Below are positions 1-12,551 of a stretch of DNA of 64,000 bases, in pieces; positions within the stretch are counted from its first letter, which is position 1; every line of letters begins with the position of its first letter. The translations under genes and the position numbers were made by a program. Below the pieces are notes generated by a model. That model was not told the DNA's origin. It was given only the letters and a program-made list of their open reading frames with translations, and made no database searches. This DNA comes from Iris pallida (Eukaryota > Streptophyta > Magnoliopsida > Asparagales > Iridaceae), in assembly GCA_029216955.1 (NCBI GenBank), contig JANAVB010005597.1:48462703-48526702 (forward strand). The letters are read 5' to 3'.

Positions 1-1921
1 TAAATTCGATCTCATATCCACAGGCAATAATCAATAAAATAACGACAAGAGAGATAATCATATGAAAAATAGGAAATACTCATATGATAATCAGAGAGTC
101 TACAATAAGAAATAATGTAGACTAGAATACCTTCCCATACAGTTCCCTCATGGTCAGAAACTGAAGCACGTCCTCCAAGTCAAGTCTGGAAGATCCACAT
201 GGTCGGTCACAGGCAATCTGGGAACAATCCAGGGTTGGTCAGGCCAACCGTAGCAAGTACCAGAAAGGAAGGCTCAAGGACGGGCAAAGAAAACCAGCAG
301 GATATAATATGACAGGAATAGCATCTAAAAACAGTAAATAAGGTAAGGGATCGTGCGGTACCAATGCACGATTACAGAATATAAGGCAGCAATCCAACTA
401 CTAATACGTAAGTAACCAACGATCATCACAATCATCCTAACATCCACTAATACTTGCATCGCCAACTGGAACTCGTAGTCCGTCATCGGAACGGTAACCC
501 ATCCCTACATCAAACAAGAACAAGGGAATGAATCACCGCGCCGGGACAGCGTTACGTGCCAGCTAGCTTAGCAAGCAACAAGCCATACAATTTAGGTGAA
601 TAAGCGGCCACTCAAAAGTCTACGGCTATCTATGTGGAGGTTGGGTTACCCCAACAATGCAATATAGGAATCCTCAGATCGTGCCATATCCCGCAAGGGC
701 TAGCGAGGCCAAATAACGCATAGTAGGTAGGTATGCACGGTCCCTCGGAAGGCCACCGTGCTAAGCAGGAGTACATATAGTAGTCGGATACTGCCATATC
801 CGTGGCGGCCAACCCCGACACGCCAGGACGAGCCTGTGGCGACCGGTAATGCACGATCTCGGGATTCCGTTCCCTCCCAATGCTTCTACTATTTTTAGTT
901 GCCTAGATTAACCCTACATTTATCCGGAATCACATGCCGTGGTCACATGCTCATCCTCCTAGATGTCGTACCTCAGTACGAGAACGCTAAGTAAGAATCA
1001 GTCTCGGCACCTATAGTCCCAGTTGTGATCTATCCTTAGTGTTATGCAACAAGCAAGCAAGCAATCCTAACCACGCTAAGACTATAGGCCAACTACCAGA
1101 TACCCGTGCAGGTAATCATATAATATAGCCAGAATATCAAGATGGCATCGCAATGCCATATAATCATGGAAGTAGCACCTCAAAGTGCCAATAGACAAAG
1201 GGCACCGCAGTGCAATGTCAGGGCCAGCACCTCACAGGGTAAGCTGGACTTATAGCACGGATACAGGTAGTCAGGTCTGGGACAAGGACAACTCTGTCAG
1301 TCACAAGAAGTCATCTGCCCACATCATGGCATGGATATCAGGTCAAGTACAAGACCAGAACCTCTACTATAATAACATCTCAAGCATATATGGGAGCCTA
1401 CAGCTCCAATCATCAAGTCGGTCCATCCACCAGATCAATCTAGCAAGAGTCTCCCATCCATGATGGAGTGAATATCACGTTAATAAAGACAACCACCAAA
1501 TACCAAGCTCATCCCCCTAACAATGCTAGGGCCTCTGACTCACAAGAATCCTCCAAGTCAATGATCACAAGCCACCAGAAAGCAAGCCCCTCAACTACCA
1601 AGACACAGCAATCAACCAGGTTCTCTAACTACCGGAAAACGCAAAGGTACCAGGTTTGGGCGTTTGGGAAGTCGAGTAATAATCATATATTGATATCCTC
1701 GATATTCTATTCGCTCCGCGAGACACTCGCACCAATATCAAAATCCAAGAGTCCTCAAGACATATCTGATCAAATTAGAACATCACCAAAGAACTAGTAA
1801 CACTATCTAAGAATCCACTTAGTCTACCATAACCACTATCTCAATATCATATCTCCTCATAGTCAATCCTTGAATAAGATCATAATCCCAACACATGGGT
1901 CAACACTAATCAACGCCGTCG

Positions 1922-2262
1922 AAAGATGGCAAGGATTGTGTGAACCACTCTGGATCAGATCCACAATCCTTAACCAAACAAGGACCAGGGTTGCAGATCT
2001 TCACCCGAGTAGAACCACTCTCCTTACACAATCCGGCGGACAGGACAGATAATAGGATAACAACTAAACTAGAACACCATCTAAAAAGAAGGGTCACAGG
2101 TCAAGAGTTCAATGAGTGATACCGTCAAAAAGGCAAGGATTGCGTGAACCACTCTGGATCAGATCCACAATCCTTAAACCAAACAAGGACCAGGGTTGCA
2201 GACCTTCATCCGAGTAGAACCGCTCTCCTTACACAATCCGACGGACAAGACAGGTCAAGACG
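1922..2262. repeat. Two direct copies of a ~130-bp block
   Basis: The block beginning GGCAAGGATTGYGTGAACCA occurs at about 1928-2056 and again at about 2133-2262, a period of about 205 bp. The copies differ by scattered substitutions, so the duplication is not very recent. The copies contain an ACAATCC word flanking the shared GATCAGATCC core. No coding role is seen. Confidence 0.8.
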
Positions 2263-2520
2263 CTAGGCGACTAATCTAGTCGGGAGTCTACCTAGCAGGC
2301 AATAGGGTCAGGGATGCCATACCAAGAAGAACATGCACGAGTTCAGTCCAGCAAACCAAAGGAATGGTTCTGCCTAATCCTTCGAACCAAATTCCTAACT
2401 GGGAATTCTGGAAAAATCCGACAGAGTCTCTTTTGTAATCTGGATGGGAGCACCCTACGAATAGGGGCTAAAATCACTCGACGCAACCCACCGCAGAATC
2501 GCAGAATCGCGAACTCGCGG

Positions 2521-2636
2521 GCTGAGAACACTAAGTCTCAGCTACCAGTAGCACTATGATGCGTACTGGGCACCAATCCTAGCCGAGAACACTAAGTCTC
2601 GACCTCCAGCAGCACTACAATGCGTACTGGGCGCCA
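2521..2636. repeat. 61-bp tandem duplication
   Basis: Two adjacent copies start at 2521 and 2582. Both carry GAGAACACTAAGTCTC, then CCAG.AGCACTA, then ATGCGTACTGGGC. Several substitutions separate them. The stretch is non-coding and sits inside the presumed LTR leader. Confidence 0.85.
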
Positions 2637-3179
2637 AACCAACACATGCAGCAAGAATCGCCACGCAGGGCGCACCAAGACCCACGGTCATATCCAAGCC
2701 ACAAACAAAGTCATAGAAAAAGTTAGCCAAAGCCGTTACCCGACCGCGAGTCGGACACGGGGCATATGGGGATAATCCATACTTGTGAGTCGTGCTCGTG
2801 TCCTCGGAGGTATGGATGACCCATCTGAGTTGTCCGATACGGTCTATCCCGGTATCGGACCAATCTATCCTAAGTTATCATCATGGCAGTTCTACTACTA
2901 GGCTACACTAATCATGGTTATACAGTTTACAAGTACAAATTAATTAAATGCCATAAAATCCAGGAGAGAGGACAAGAGCCGTCGATGAGCAAGGGATACT
3001 TGCCTAGAGGGCTCGGCTAGGTAAGCAAGTCTTCGGCAGTCGCGATCCAAGCTAGCACGCCAATCAAGATCCTCAGAACACACAATAAATAATCATTAGA
3101 ATTAAATAATAAAATAATAGAATAATCATAAGAGATGGCAGAAGGCTATACCGTGTGGGTCCCGCAAGCAGTGCAGGGA

Positions 3180-3665
3180 TCTCGTACAAAAACCGAGGCA
3201 CGCGGACCGACGCGGCCACGCAAACCGAAACGTGCACGTATATCGAGACGCGCACGAGAATCGAGATAAACAGGAGACAACGTGCACGTAAATCGAGACG
3301 TGCACGTAGATCAAGGAAATCACGAATATCGGAATGGCACACGAATCAACGCGACACGCAAATCGAGACGTACACACGAATCGAAACGGAGCGAGATTCA
3401 AGGAAGCACGCAAATCAATGCGGTGCGGAGTCCAAAGTGATATACAAACCAAGGCGGCACGTAAATCCATACGTGCACGCAAACCGAGATGGCACAAAGT
3501 CCAAGGTGGCACATATGCTAATACGGCACACAAATCGATGCATGCACGCAAACTAGTACGACACGGAGATCAAAGTGGTACGCAACCGAGGTGGCACACA
3601 AATCGGAGTGGCACGAAAATCGAGATGGGCACAAAGGCCGAGACACATAAACGAGGCAATATGCA
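3180..3665. repeat. Degenerate minisatellite with GCACGNAAATCGAGACG-like units
   Basis: About two dozen imperfect units of roughly 15-20 bp follow one another. Each has a GCACG(C/T)A or GGCACA core followed by AAATCGAGA or similar. Unit length and sequence drift along the array. The long arginine- and threonine-rich frames read through it are a product of the repeat and are not genes. Confidence 0.75.
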
Positions 3666-3934
3666 AACCAATGGGGCACGATGCCCGAGGCAGCGCGGGG
3701 CTCGAGGCGTCCCGCTGCCCAAGGCAGCACGTGAATCGAGGGTGCACGAAAACCTACAAGGCGCACGCAAACCGATGCATACGCAGAACGAGGTGTACGC
3801 GGATCGAGCAGCGTACTGCTCGAGGCAGCACGTGCACCGAGGCACGTGGCCCGAAGAGCACGCAGCCCAAGGCTGGCTTACTGCTCGAGCAGCGTGGGGC
3901 CCAAGGGCGTCCTGCCGCTCGAGGCGGTGCTAGC

Positions 3935-4620
3935 CCGGGCGCGGCAACGACACGGCGGTGGTGCTGGCCACCGGAGAGAAGAGGAAAGGAAGGGCGGGGG
4001 AGATCGGGGCTCACCGGGGTCGGTCGGGCTCCGGCGGAGGGGCAACAGCAGCAGCGGTGGTGGTGCTGGTGGCGACGGAGGAGGCCGGCCGAGAGGGAGA
4101 CGGCGACGGCGACGATGATGGTGGCGCTGGTGGTGGCGACGGCGGCCATAGTGAAGGGGGTGGCTGCGGTGGCCGAGACGAGGGCGGCCGCGGTGGTGGC
4201 GGGCGCCGGGAACAGCGAGAGAAGGAGAGATGGAAGTGGTGGCGGTGGATACGAGGGCGGCCGCGGTGGCGGTGGTGGCCGTAGCTGGCCGGGGAGGAGA
4301 ATAACGAGGGAGAGATGGTGGAGCCGGCAGTGGCGGTAGAGGTGACTGATGGTAGTGGCGGTGGGGGTGCTGGAGGGTGATGGCGGCGGTGGTGAGGGCT
4401 GGAGACGGGGGCGACCACGACGAGGATGACGGATGGAGGTGGCAGTGGTGGGAGATGGTGGCACAGGCGGTGGAGGAGAAGAGCTGAGGGAGGAGAGAGA
4501 GGGCTGGGGGTGAGGAGAGATGGTCGGAAGAGAGAGAGGAGAAGCTTCTCCTGGAAGGAGAGTGGGGAAGAGAGAGAATGAGAGGGGTTAGGTAGATATT
4601 TTAGAGGGGGTAGATTTAGG
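3935..4620. repeat. GGN-rich low-complexity block followed by a purine-rich tract
   Basis: The plus strand is dominated by GGTGGC, GGCGGC and GGAGG words, then a GAGAGAGA-rich stretch to about 4610. On the minus strand it reads as CT-rich leader followed by CCACC repeats, as seen in transcribed 5' regions of plant genes and of some gypsy LTRs. All six frames are long because of composition (Gly/Arg or Pro/Ser-rich). No conserved domain is visible. It may be the R/U5 part of a minus-oriented LTR. Confidence 0.6.
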
Positions 4621-4826
4621 ATCAAGAAAATAATAGTAGCAATAATAAAAATGAGAAAAATTCACCTCCAATAATTAATAATAAAATTTTAAAAAATACC
4701 CAATTTCAAAAATCCTCCAAATACGAGATACAGTCGAAATACAGTCATATACCTATTTCTAAAATAGGAATATGACAATGTAAATGTAAACAAGTGCAAA
4801 ACCTATGTAAATCCATACAACATGAA
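4621..4826. other. AT-rich spacer, possible minus-strand LTR start near 4776
   Basis: No gene. The minus strand begins TGTCATATTCC at about 4776 and runs into AT-rich sequence and then the pyrimidine-rich block. That would fit an LTR U3-R, but no partner LTR is visible to prove it. Confidence 0.3.
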
Positions 4827-5290
4827 TCTGATACCAGGTGATTCCAGTACAAGATGAGTCCGGTATGAGGTGAGTCCAGTTGGTGATCAAAGGTTCCAGG
4901 GTGAGTCCAGCCTATACTCTAACAATGTGTTTTAAAATATCGGGATCGACATGTGAACGGCTGTAGGTAATACGGCACATCACACACCTGGCCGGGTGTG
5001 AGATGGCTATCATTCCAGTATAATTCCAAGGGAGTGGTTTCAGTATTTGGGTATGTTCACATGCCTATTCCAATATTTCCCCGCCCAGCAAGTACAAGTA
5101 AATCCAGAAAACGACACGAGAAAATCGGGATGAGTCCAGCCAAACATAATGATACCAGCAAAAGATTCCAGGGTGATTCTAGTAGGTGGTTCCAGTAGTG
5201 ATTCCAGAAGGTGATGCCAATAGTGGTTCCAGAAAATAGAGGCCAGACAGATGGTATGTGTGTCGCATACATGAATCCAGAAATATCTAT
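4827..5290. repeat. Degenerate repeat of GGTGATTCCAGTA-type units
   Basis: Words such as GGTGATTCCAG, GGTGAGTCCAG and GTGGTTCCAG recur more than ten times at irregular spacing, especially 4837-4910 and 5160-5240. On the minus strand one copy gives TGGTATCAGATTC (4826-4838), close to a tRNA-Met primer-binding site. Because it lies within the repeat, the match may be chance. Confidence 0.65.
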
Positions 5291-5941
5291 ACGTGTGGTA
5301 TCAGAGAATCAAATAAAACTAAATAGAACTGAAATGCAGTAACTGGCAAATAAATGAGAGAACTATCAGAGAATGTACTCGCCTGTATCCGGTGAATCTG
5401 GAGAATATATACTGTTCGAGGAGTGGTATCTGTCTCCTATAGAACAGTACAAGTCACAACGAATCCAGAATAGTAATAAGATGCACTACAATGCGTTCTA
5501 CATGAATTTAGGTCAAACTTGACCAAAGTCAACTCTTGGTCAACTCTGGTCAACCCTAGAAGTCAAACTAGGTCAACCAAGTCAAACCTAAGTCAAACTA
5601 GTCAAACCAGTCTATTCTAGGTCTAACAAGCCATTCTAGGTCCTAACTAGGCTAAACAGTCTATTCTAGACTCCATACTAGGCATACCATGCCATAGCCA
5701 ACCCATAACCCATCTACATGTCACTCTATAAGCCTAACTATAATGCACCCAATATATATATATAATCTAATATAGGATACACACATTAATATCTAAAAAC
5801 ACATATTGACAAGGCTATATAATATAACTTGAAATACATAACCTATAGCCAGTATACAATATCACCCATACCCTATATCATAATATATAATACCTTATAT
5901 CATATATATACATTAACACACATACATTATCTATAGGAACC
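5291..5941. other. Non-coding AT-rich stretch with a cluster of GTCAA words
   Basis: No gene. Between about 5510 and 5700 the words GGTCAA, AGTCAAAC and TTCTAGG recur many times. On the minus strand these read TTGAC, the core of the WRKY-bound W-box, which is common in LTR U3 regions. Regulatory use is not shown. 5750-5940 is simple AT-rich sequence. Confidence 0.5.
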
Positions 5942-6436
<495 letters not shown>

Positions 6437-6533
6437 GTGTATGTGAGTGAAAAACAGTGAGGCATGTTACATAGGTGTGAAACAGTGTGTTAGGCTTGTG
6501 TGTGAGTGATGGTATAAATTTGTGAGAGTGAAG

Positions 6534-8921
6534 TGTAATGCCCCGCTCCGTACGGTGCATTACGCTGAGTCGTTGACTCGAAGAGTTGCGTTGACCCGAT
6601 TACGTATCGATGCGAATCGATACAAAGTGTTGAGTTGTCCCGAGGAATACATCAAACTAAGTCGATGCGAAGAGTTGCCTTGTCCCAAAGAATGCATCGA
6701 GTGAATCGATGCGTAGCGCCGCGTTGCCTCGAAGGATAAGTACGTTGATACGGCTCGAAGTTTCTAAGAAATCGAATCGACCAAGGCGCAAGTCCGAATC
6801 GATGCAAGTATTGATTTTAGTTGGTTTCGTGTGCAGGCTATACGTTTACGCTGAAATGTTAGAGGTCGATCTTTTGACTTATTCAGTAAGGGGTCCGCGA
6901 AAGCAAATCGTCGCCTTGCGACGGACTGAGGCGTTGGCACGGTAAGCCCAAATCGGACGTACAAACTCAATAAGCACGAAGTGCTCGAATGGCTAAGTCA
7001 GGAGAGTGGCCGTGCAACAAAGTTAGGGAATCGAGCCGCATCGGCTCGGCGAAACGAGAAAGGCGTATCGACTCAAGGTGGGAGGATTGACTTCTATTTT
7101 TACTCCTTCATTCGATAAGTCAAATATATCATTGTATGCTGAGTTAACCTATCAACGCCACGGGCGTGGCTCGATAGAGAGATAAACGTAGTGTGTCGAA
7201 CACTAGATAGAACAATTGAAATGAATCGTACGGTAAACGTACGAGTCGCTATGGAACATTGGATATCGCAAAGGCGAGAACCTCGGTGCGCAAGCCGCAA
7301 GAACATGGGATAACTATACTCGGCGAGTGCCTTAGTGCACGAACCATACCGTGCCTTCGCGCACGAGTTAGAACGGCTAGAACATTGAAAGATAATAGGC
7401 GAGCCCTAGCGCGCAAGCCACGGACATTAAATTGCTAAGTCATAGAACATCGGTATACGGTCGGAACGTGCCTACGTGCACGGGATAATAAAAGATGGCT
7501 TCGTTGCAAAGGAATACAGTTGGGGCATGAATGTGGTGGAACTGTCGGATATGACATAATGCCTCGAAAGGTGTTCGGGACCTTCGGGTCGTTCGGTTGA
7601 CGAGCATTGAGTTGAGGCATGATGCCATTGAAACATTGAAACGAAGTATGAAACGTAAGAACATAGAAAGTTAACGTAGAAATACGAGATGGTAATGCGG
7701 CATGGTACCCTTCGAAATGTTCGCGGCCTTCGGGCGTTTCGTTAAGAACATTCGGGCGTTGTGCCAATTGAAATAGAGATAAGCGAACTTGCTTGGTTGT
7801 ATGAAATATAAGATGCGTTGCATGGTCAAATGGACTTAAAGATATAAAAGCCCGTGCATGGGTATTCCCTCGAACGCGGCGCGCCAGGGCGCTGGGACCG
7901 TTCGGCCTAGGAGGGATTCGTTTTCGGTATTGTTGGTGCACTTCATTTAGAAGGGTAGCGACCTTCTGGTGAATGTGATAAGCCACTTACTGCGATTATT
8001 TCGATGGCCTCTGATGTTGATTAGCAACCACACGGAGTTAACATCGTCTTATGTTTTGATTCGATAATATAAGTCCATTCTAGCCCGAAAAGCTAGTGAC
8101 CTTCATATAGATAAGGGCGATGGGTTTGGAAGTGCAAGGTATGCGTATATCCTGCATGGACGGATTCTGAATAGAGAGCACTTATAACATGACAGGGAAA
8201 ACAGATAGGCGTATTCACCTTGCGTCGGTGCAAGGGCGAGTGCGTCGATGTTGCTAAGTTGCGCCACGAATCAAACATGAGAATGCTTGCTTGCCTATTC
8301 AATTCGATAACATGCTTGCTATGATAACATGCTTTACGCCTTCGAATATGCCATGAAATTGACCCTAAAGAGAACATAGCAAGATCATAATCTAAGTTGC
8401 ATGATTCAACATAAATATTAAAATGTCGGTTTGGAAAGAAGATCTTTGCTTCAGTACATGCGAGGACGAACGTACTGATCCTCCACCAGCTTCATGCAGG
8501 GTGCAGGGAATGGATTGCTTGCGGTGAAGCGTTGCTTGAACGCGTTGAGGCTTGAAATGCCGAAGCGTATTGAAGCGTGCGATCGCATTGACGCTCGGAC
8601 TCGCGACAGGATTGATGCGGCCGAGATATAGAAGGCATGATGTATGGAACGGCAAAATCTTTTGTGGGCAAGAGAGAACCTGAGTGTTGTAGCCAATCTG
8701 GCAAATTCCGTTGGGCTATCGAAAGCCTTGTAATCTGATTTCGAATATCAATAAAGAGAATCGTTTTCGTATACTCTATTTTCCTTTCATTGTTAACGTT
8801 CAATTCAAAGATAACCATTTGAGAACTTATCATCTTGTCTTGCACGAGAGCAACTCCAGGCTCGTGCGGCATAGCCCCAGCGAGGACGATGATTCGGGTG
8901 ATTTCGGGTCGGGACGTGACA
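6534..8921 (+). repeat. LARD1 5' LTR
   Basis: 2388 bp, TG...CA. It matches 12552-14943 almost throughout with scattered substitutions. A 183-codon frame on its minus strand (7435-7986) recurs in the other LTR only because the LTRs are copies. Confidence 0.92.
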
Positions 8922-8924
8922 AAT

Positions 8925-8936
8925 TGGTATCAGAGC
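8925..8936 (+). other. LARD1 primer-binding site
   Basis: TGGTATCAGAGC lies 3 bp after the LTR end and is complementary to the 3' end of plant initiator tRNA-Met. It would prime minus-strand DNA synthesis. Confidence 0.9.
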
Positions 8937-11262
8937 TCTAGGCTCAATTTTCTCTGGACGTTTGCTTCATTTCAATTCCAAAACGTTGCCCACCACCAAT
9001 CGAAATCACTCTTGACTCTACTCGATGCCGCACTGGATGTTCCATACAATAAGTCTAATACAAACCATGTAATTTTGCCGTGTGTTGTTTGGAAATTACA
9101 TGGTGTTCATGGGAAAAGTCGGGAAATGTTTGTTGCTGTAAGTGCAACAAGTTGCGAGATGTGAATTCAAAGATTTGTTGCCGCGGGATGCAACACGTCG
9201 TGAATTGTAATTCGAGATATTCGTTGGTTGCAACGAACGATACGAGAAATGTTGGTTGCATCAATACGATGATAGTCGTGGAATGTTGCTGCAGCAATTG
9301 CCACGCGTTGATTGTAAATGATGCGTTAAAAAGGAAATGAAAGTTGATATGGAATGTGTCGAACGGATTCACATATCGATTTCGAATGTGCGTTACGATG
9401 AAAAGCGATAAGTCAATATTGAACGTGCTGAACGGATTTGAGCATTGACTTGAATGTCGAAAATAAAACTTTGCATAAGATGCAACGGAAGAAAACAAAA
9501 GTTATAAATCGAGAAACGAAATCGGTTCGGTTGCGTGCCGAGCTTGTGTTGGCAAATGAATGCATTGGCCGAGTTGTATCGGATTTGAATTAATCAAAGT
9601 TACGGTTGTGATCAAGCACGATCACTGCAAAAATCGTGAGTCGAAAGAGATCGTTAGTTCGTAAAGAGTACGTTGCGACGGAAGTAACTTGATTTCTGGG
9701 TGGTATATGGCATACCACCGATACAATGAATGGCTCGATTCCGAGTGGTATATGTAATACCATTTGTGCGATGAATTGCATCGACGTATTGTGAGAATTG
9801 CGGAAGGTTTGTCCGCAAGGGATGGGGTACTCGATTGAGGATTTGTATGACGGCATGTTGATGCAAGTGTTCTTCGATGATCGGTTAGAACGGTAAGGCG
9901 GGACTTGTAACATTGAACGATTACGTCGATTGAAATTAATGTGTCAGTTGAATGACGGGAACTAGCGAAACGATTATGCCTTGAGGCAACAATCGGATCG
10001 ACGGGATAGGAAATTCGAAACATTGAAATCGAACCGCACGACTTGCGAGCTCGATGAAAATGTTGGGCGAGGCGAATCAAATCGCACGACTTGCGATCTC
10101 GATAGAAATGTTCGGCTAGGCAAATCGAATTGCACGACTTACGATTTTGATAGAAATATTGGGCGATGCGAATTGTAATCGAATCGCACGAAGTGCGACT
10201 TCAGTGAAGAGTTGGTTGACGTGAGAAATCGTGCCTAAGAAATAGTTGGTTACGTTACGGCAAAACTCATTTGAGTACGACTGAAAACACATGAAACTTA
10301 GAGGGCGAGATCGTATGACTTGAGGGTTCGATGTTGGATAATTGGTAACTCAGTTACGCGATCAAAGTATAGCATGATACGGCAAATCGGAAAAACAAGT
10401 CGATGCGTATGGAAAAGTTCGTTGCGAACTTGGATGTATACGATGCGAGCTAAGTTGACGTTGAAACGGATTCAAAGTTGACCCTTACGTTATCGAAATG
10501 GATACAGCGTATCGAGATCGATACGTAAGGAAACGTAAACGATGTGAGAATACAAAATAGAGTGTGCCTCGCGCTATAAAATTTTGTAAGTAACGATACG
10601 AGAATGAACGAACTTGGTTGATCATAAATTTTGTGATTGATCAGGGCGAGACTATAAGTCATCGATGATTGCTCGATGCGTATAGCATCTCGTGTGTCGT
10701 CCGCAAAATAAGATAGACTCGAACTCAATGCGAGTAGACGCGTCGTGAATAGCAGAATCATCGACGGTAGTGCATGAATTTACTCGGAGGATAGTTGCGC
10801 ATCAGTTGAGCCGATAGAAATGGTTTTGTCCGAAATTGGGTAGTCGCATAGAATCGTCGGAACATGATTTGGCTTCGAAATAAGATATAGCATGGTTCGT
10901 AGTACATTGTCCTTCGGTGATGATCCATAATTATCGAGCGTAGCTTCGGGGCAGCTGACCCTAGAAGACTTGACCGCCAAATCAAATTGAACGCTGCAGA
11001 CCGTAAGATGACCCATGCGATATCGTATATGAGATTTACGTCGATAACAAATACAACGTGGTGTATGTTGACGATAAGTCTAGGCCATCGAGAATTGTTG
11101 GAACAGCTTTCGATTGAGAATGATAGGTTAGATTTTGAGTATTCGTCGGATGAATACTTGAATGGTTATGTTGGTCGACGGTCGAACTAGAATTCACCAA
11201 CGGACTTGGTGATTCGGATAGGCGAGTGCGAGAATCGTGCTATGCACGAGAGGGAACGATAA
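8937..11262 (+). other. LARD1 internal region A, non-coding
   Basis: No recognisable protein. The segment begins with a block (TTCCATACAATAAGTCTAAT at 9040-9059) that is also found just after the primer-binding sites of LARD2 and LARD3. Between about 10015 and 10175 a CGCACGACTTGCGANNTCGA-like unit repeats four or five times at about 50-bp spacing. The remainder is unique within the window. Confidence 0.7.
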
Positions 11263-11680
11263 GGGAATGGATTGCTCGCGGCGAAGCGTTGCTTAAACGC
11301 GTTGAGGCTTGGAATGCCGAAGCGTATTGAAGCGTGCGATCGCATTGACGCTCGGACTCGCGACAGGATTGTTGCGGCCGAGATATAGAAGGCATGATGT
11401 ATGGAACGACAAAATCCTTTGTGGGCAAGAGAGAACCTGAGTGTTGTAGCCAATCTGGCAAATTCCGTTGGGCTATCGAAAGTCTTGTAATCTGATTTCG
11501 AATATCAATAAAGAGAATCATTTTCGTATACTCTATTTTCCTTTCATTGTTAACGTTCAATTCAAAGATAACCATTTGAGAACTTGTCATCTTGCCTTGC
11601 ACGAGCGCAACTCCAGGCTCGTGCAGCATCACGCCCCAGCGAGGACGATGATTCGGATGATTCCGGGTCGGGGAGTGACA
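11263..11680 (+). repeat. Internal copy of the last ~416 bp of the LARD1 LTR
   Basis: This matches 8506-8921 of the 5' LTR closely and ends GGGTCGGGGAGTGACA. It is followed by another primer-binding site, TGGTATCAGAGC at 11684-11695. The element therefore contains LTR end plus primer-binding site twice, which suggests template switching or recombination between two relatives. Confidence 0.9.
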
Positions 11681-11683
11681 AAT

Positions 11684-11695
11684 TGGTATCAGAGC
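11684..11695 (+). other. Second (internal) primer-binding site in LARD1
   Basis: TGGTATCAGAGC follows the internal LTR fragment with the same 3-bp spacing as the first site. Confidence 0.85.
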
Positions 11696-12551
11696 ATGCG
11701 TGAATCAAAATTATTATGTCGTTAGATTTGATTCACCTTGCAATTGAGCTTGTGTGAATCGAAATTATGTTCGATGTTGCGAGACGGATAAGTTGGGAAT
11801 TTGGCTAGTGAATTCCTACTCGTTAGGAATCGAACGTAAGGCGCGTCGTAAAGATTTTCGCGTCAAGGCGATCGTTGTCTTGAGCACGGTCGCCTTGAAT
11901 TAAACTTGTGTCGGATAGATTGTGGCCTTTGTGCATTGTCAATTTAAACTTGCGTCGGAAGGAATTGAGCACGGTGTCTAGGTAAGTCACCTAGCGGACA
12001 TAGTTCTGAATATTGATGCTTTTGTAAGTCAACGAAAGAGGATCATGTCGAGATAGGATACGAAGTAAAATATCGGAAATCGTTGGATAGCGACGCCGAA
12101 CGCAAGGCGTTGCTGAGACCCGTTGCGATCGGATGCACGACGGCTTGACGCGACACATAGAATTGATAGTCCAGATGAAACATACAAAGTGAGAAATGTA
12201 ATTTTTTGAATCGCATTATGTGCCTTGACTTTCGTTGGAGGATCGCGTATGTATCAATATGCATGTGCGCTAGAATTGCGAGAACAAGTAATAGAGCCAA
12301 GTTCGATCAAGAATACGAGATGGCAAGTAATAGAGAATGAGAAGTTACGTGTTTGCATTGTTCCGATATCTTACAACTGAGCTTGGTCGAAATGCATATA
12401 TTGGTGGGACACCTAAAATATGTGTATGATTCCAAACTAAGTTGTACGATCCAACGATAGTGAGACGAGATCGTGGAACGATCTAATGAAACCCTTGGAA
12501 ATTTAGTATTGGTTTCGGTTCGGGACGAACCTTGTTTTGAATGGTATATTA
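11696..12551 (+). other. LARD1 internal region B, non-coding
   Basis: No gene. The last 35 bp (CGGGACGAACCTTGTTTTGA then ATGGTATATTA) correspond to the block immediately before the 3' LTRs of LARD2 and LARD3. This probably marks the plus-strand priming region, although a classical polypurine tract does not abut the LTR. Confidence 0.65.

Larger units (their letters stand above)
1..3130 (-). other. Non-coding LTR-retrotransposon-derived sequence, probably minus-oriented
   Basis: No open frame here resembles a protein, and stops are dense in all frames. Read on the minus strand it looks like the long LTR or leader of a Ty3-gypsy-type plant element. It has a moderate-GC leader with short self-complementary words (for example around 1143-1240), tandemly duplicated blocks at 1922-2262 and 2521-2636, and a pyrimidine-rich upstream part further right. 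I found no LTR boundary or primer-binding site on this side, so the assignment rests on overall character and on the minus-oriented LTR start at 17398. The family is not identified. Confidence 0.4.

Noticed and set aside
3334..4625. Several long frames on both strands (Gly/Arg-rich or Pro/Ser-rich)
   Set aside because: They follow from minisatellite and GGN composition. All frames are open together and no domain is visible.
4826..4838. Primer-binding site (minus strand) marking an LTR end
   Set aside because: The match TGGTATCAGATTC lies inside the GGTGATTCCAG repeat and no paired LTR was found.
5510..5700. W-box promoter cluster
   Set aside because: TTGAC words are frequent, but the stretch is a degenerate repeat with no adjacent gene. 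Regulatory use cannot be supported.
7435..7986. 183-codon minus-strand frame, nearly repeated at 13455-14006
   Set aside because: It lies antisense within LARD1 LTRs and is repeated only because LTRs are copies. No recognisable motif.
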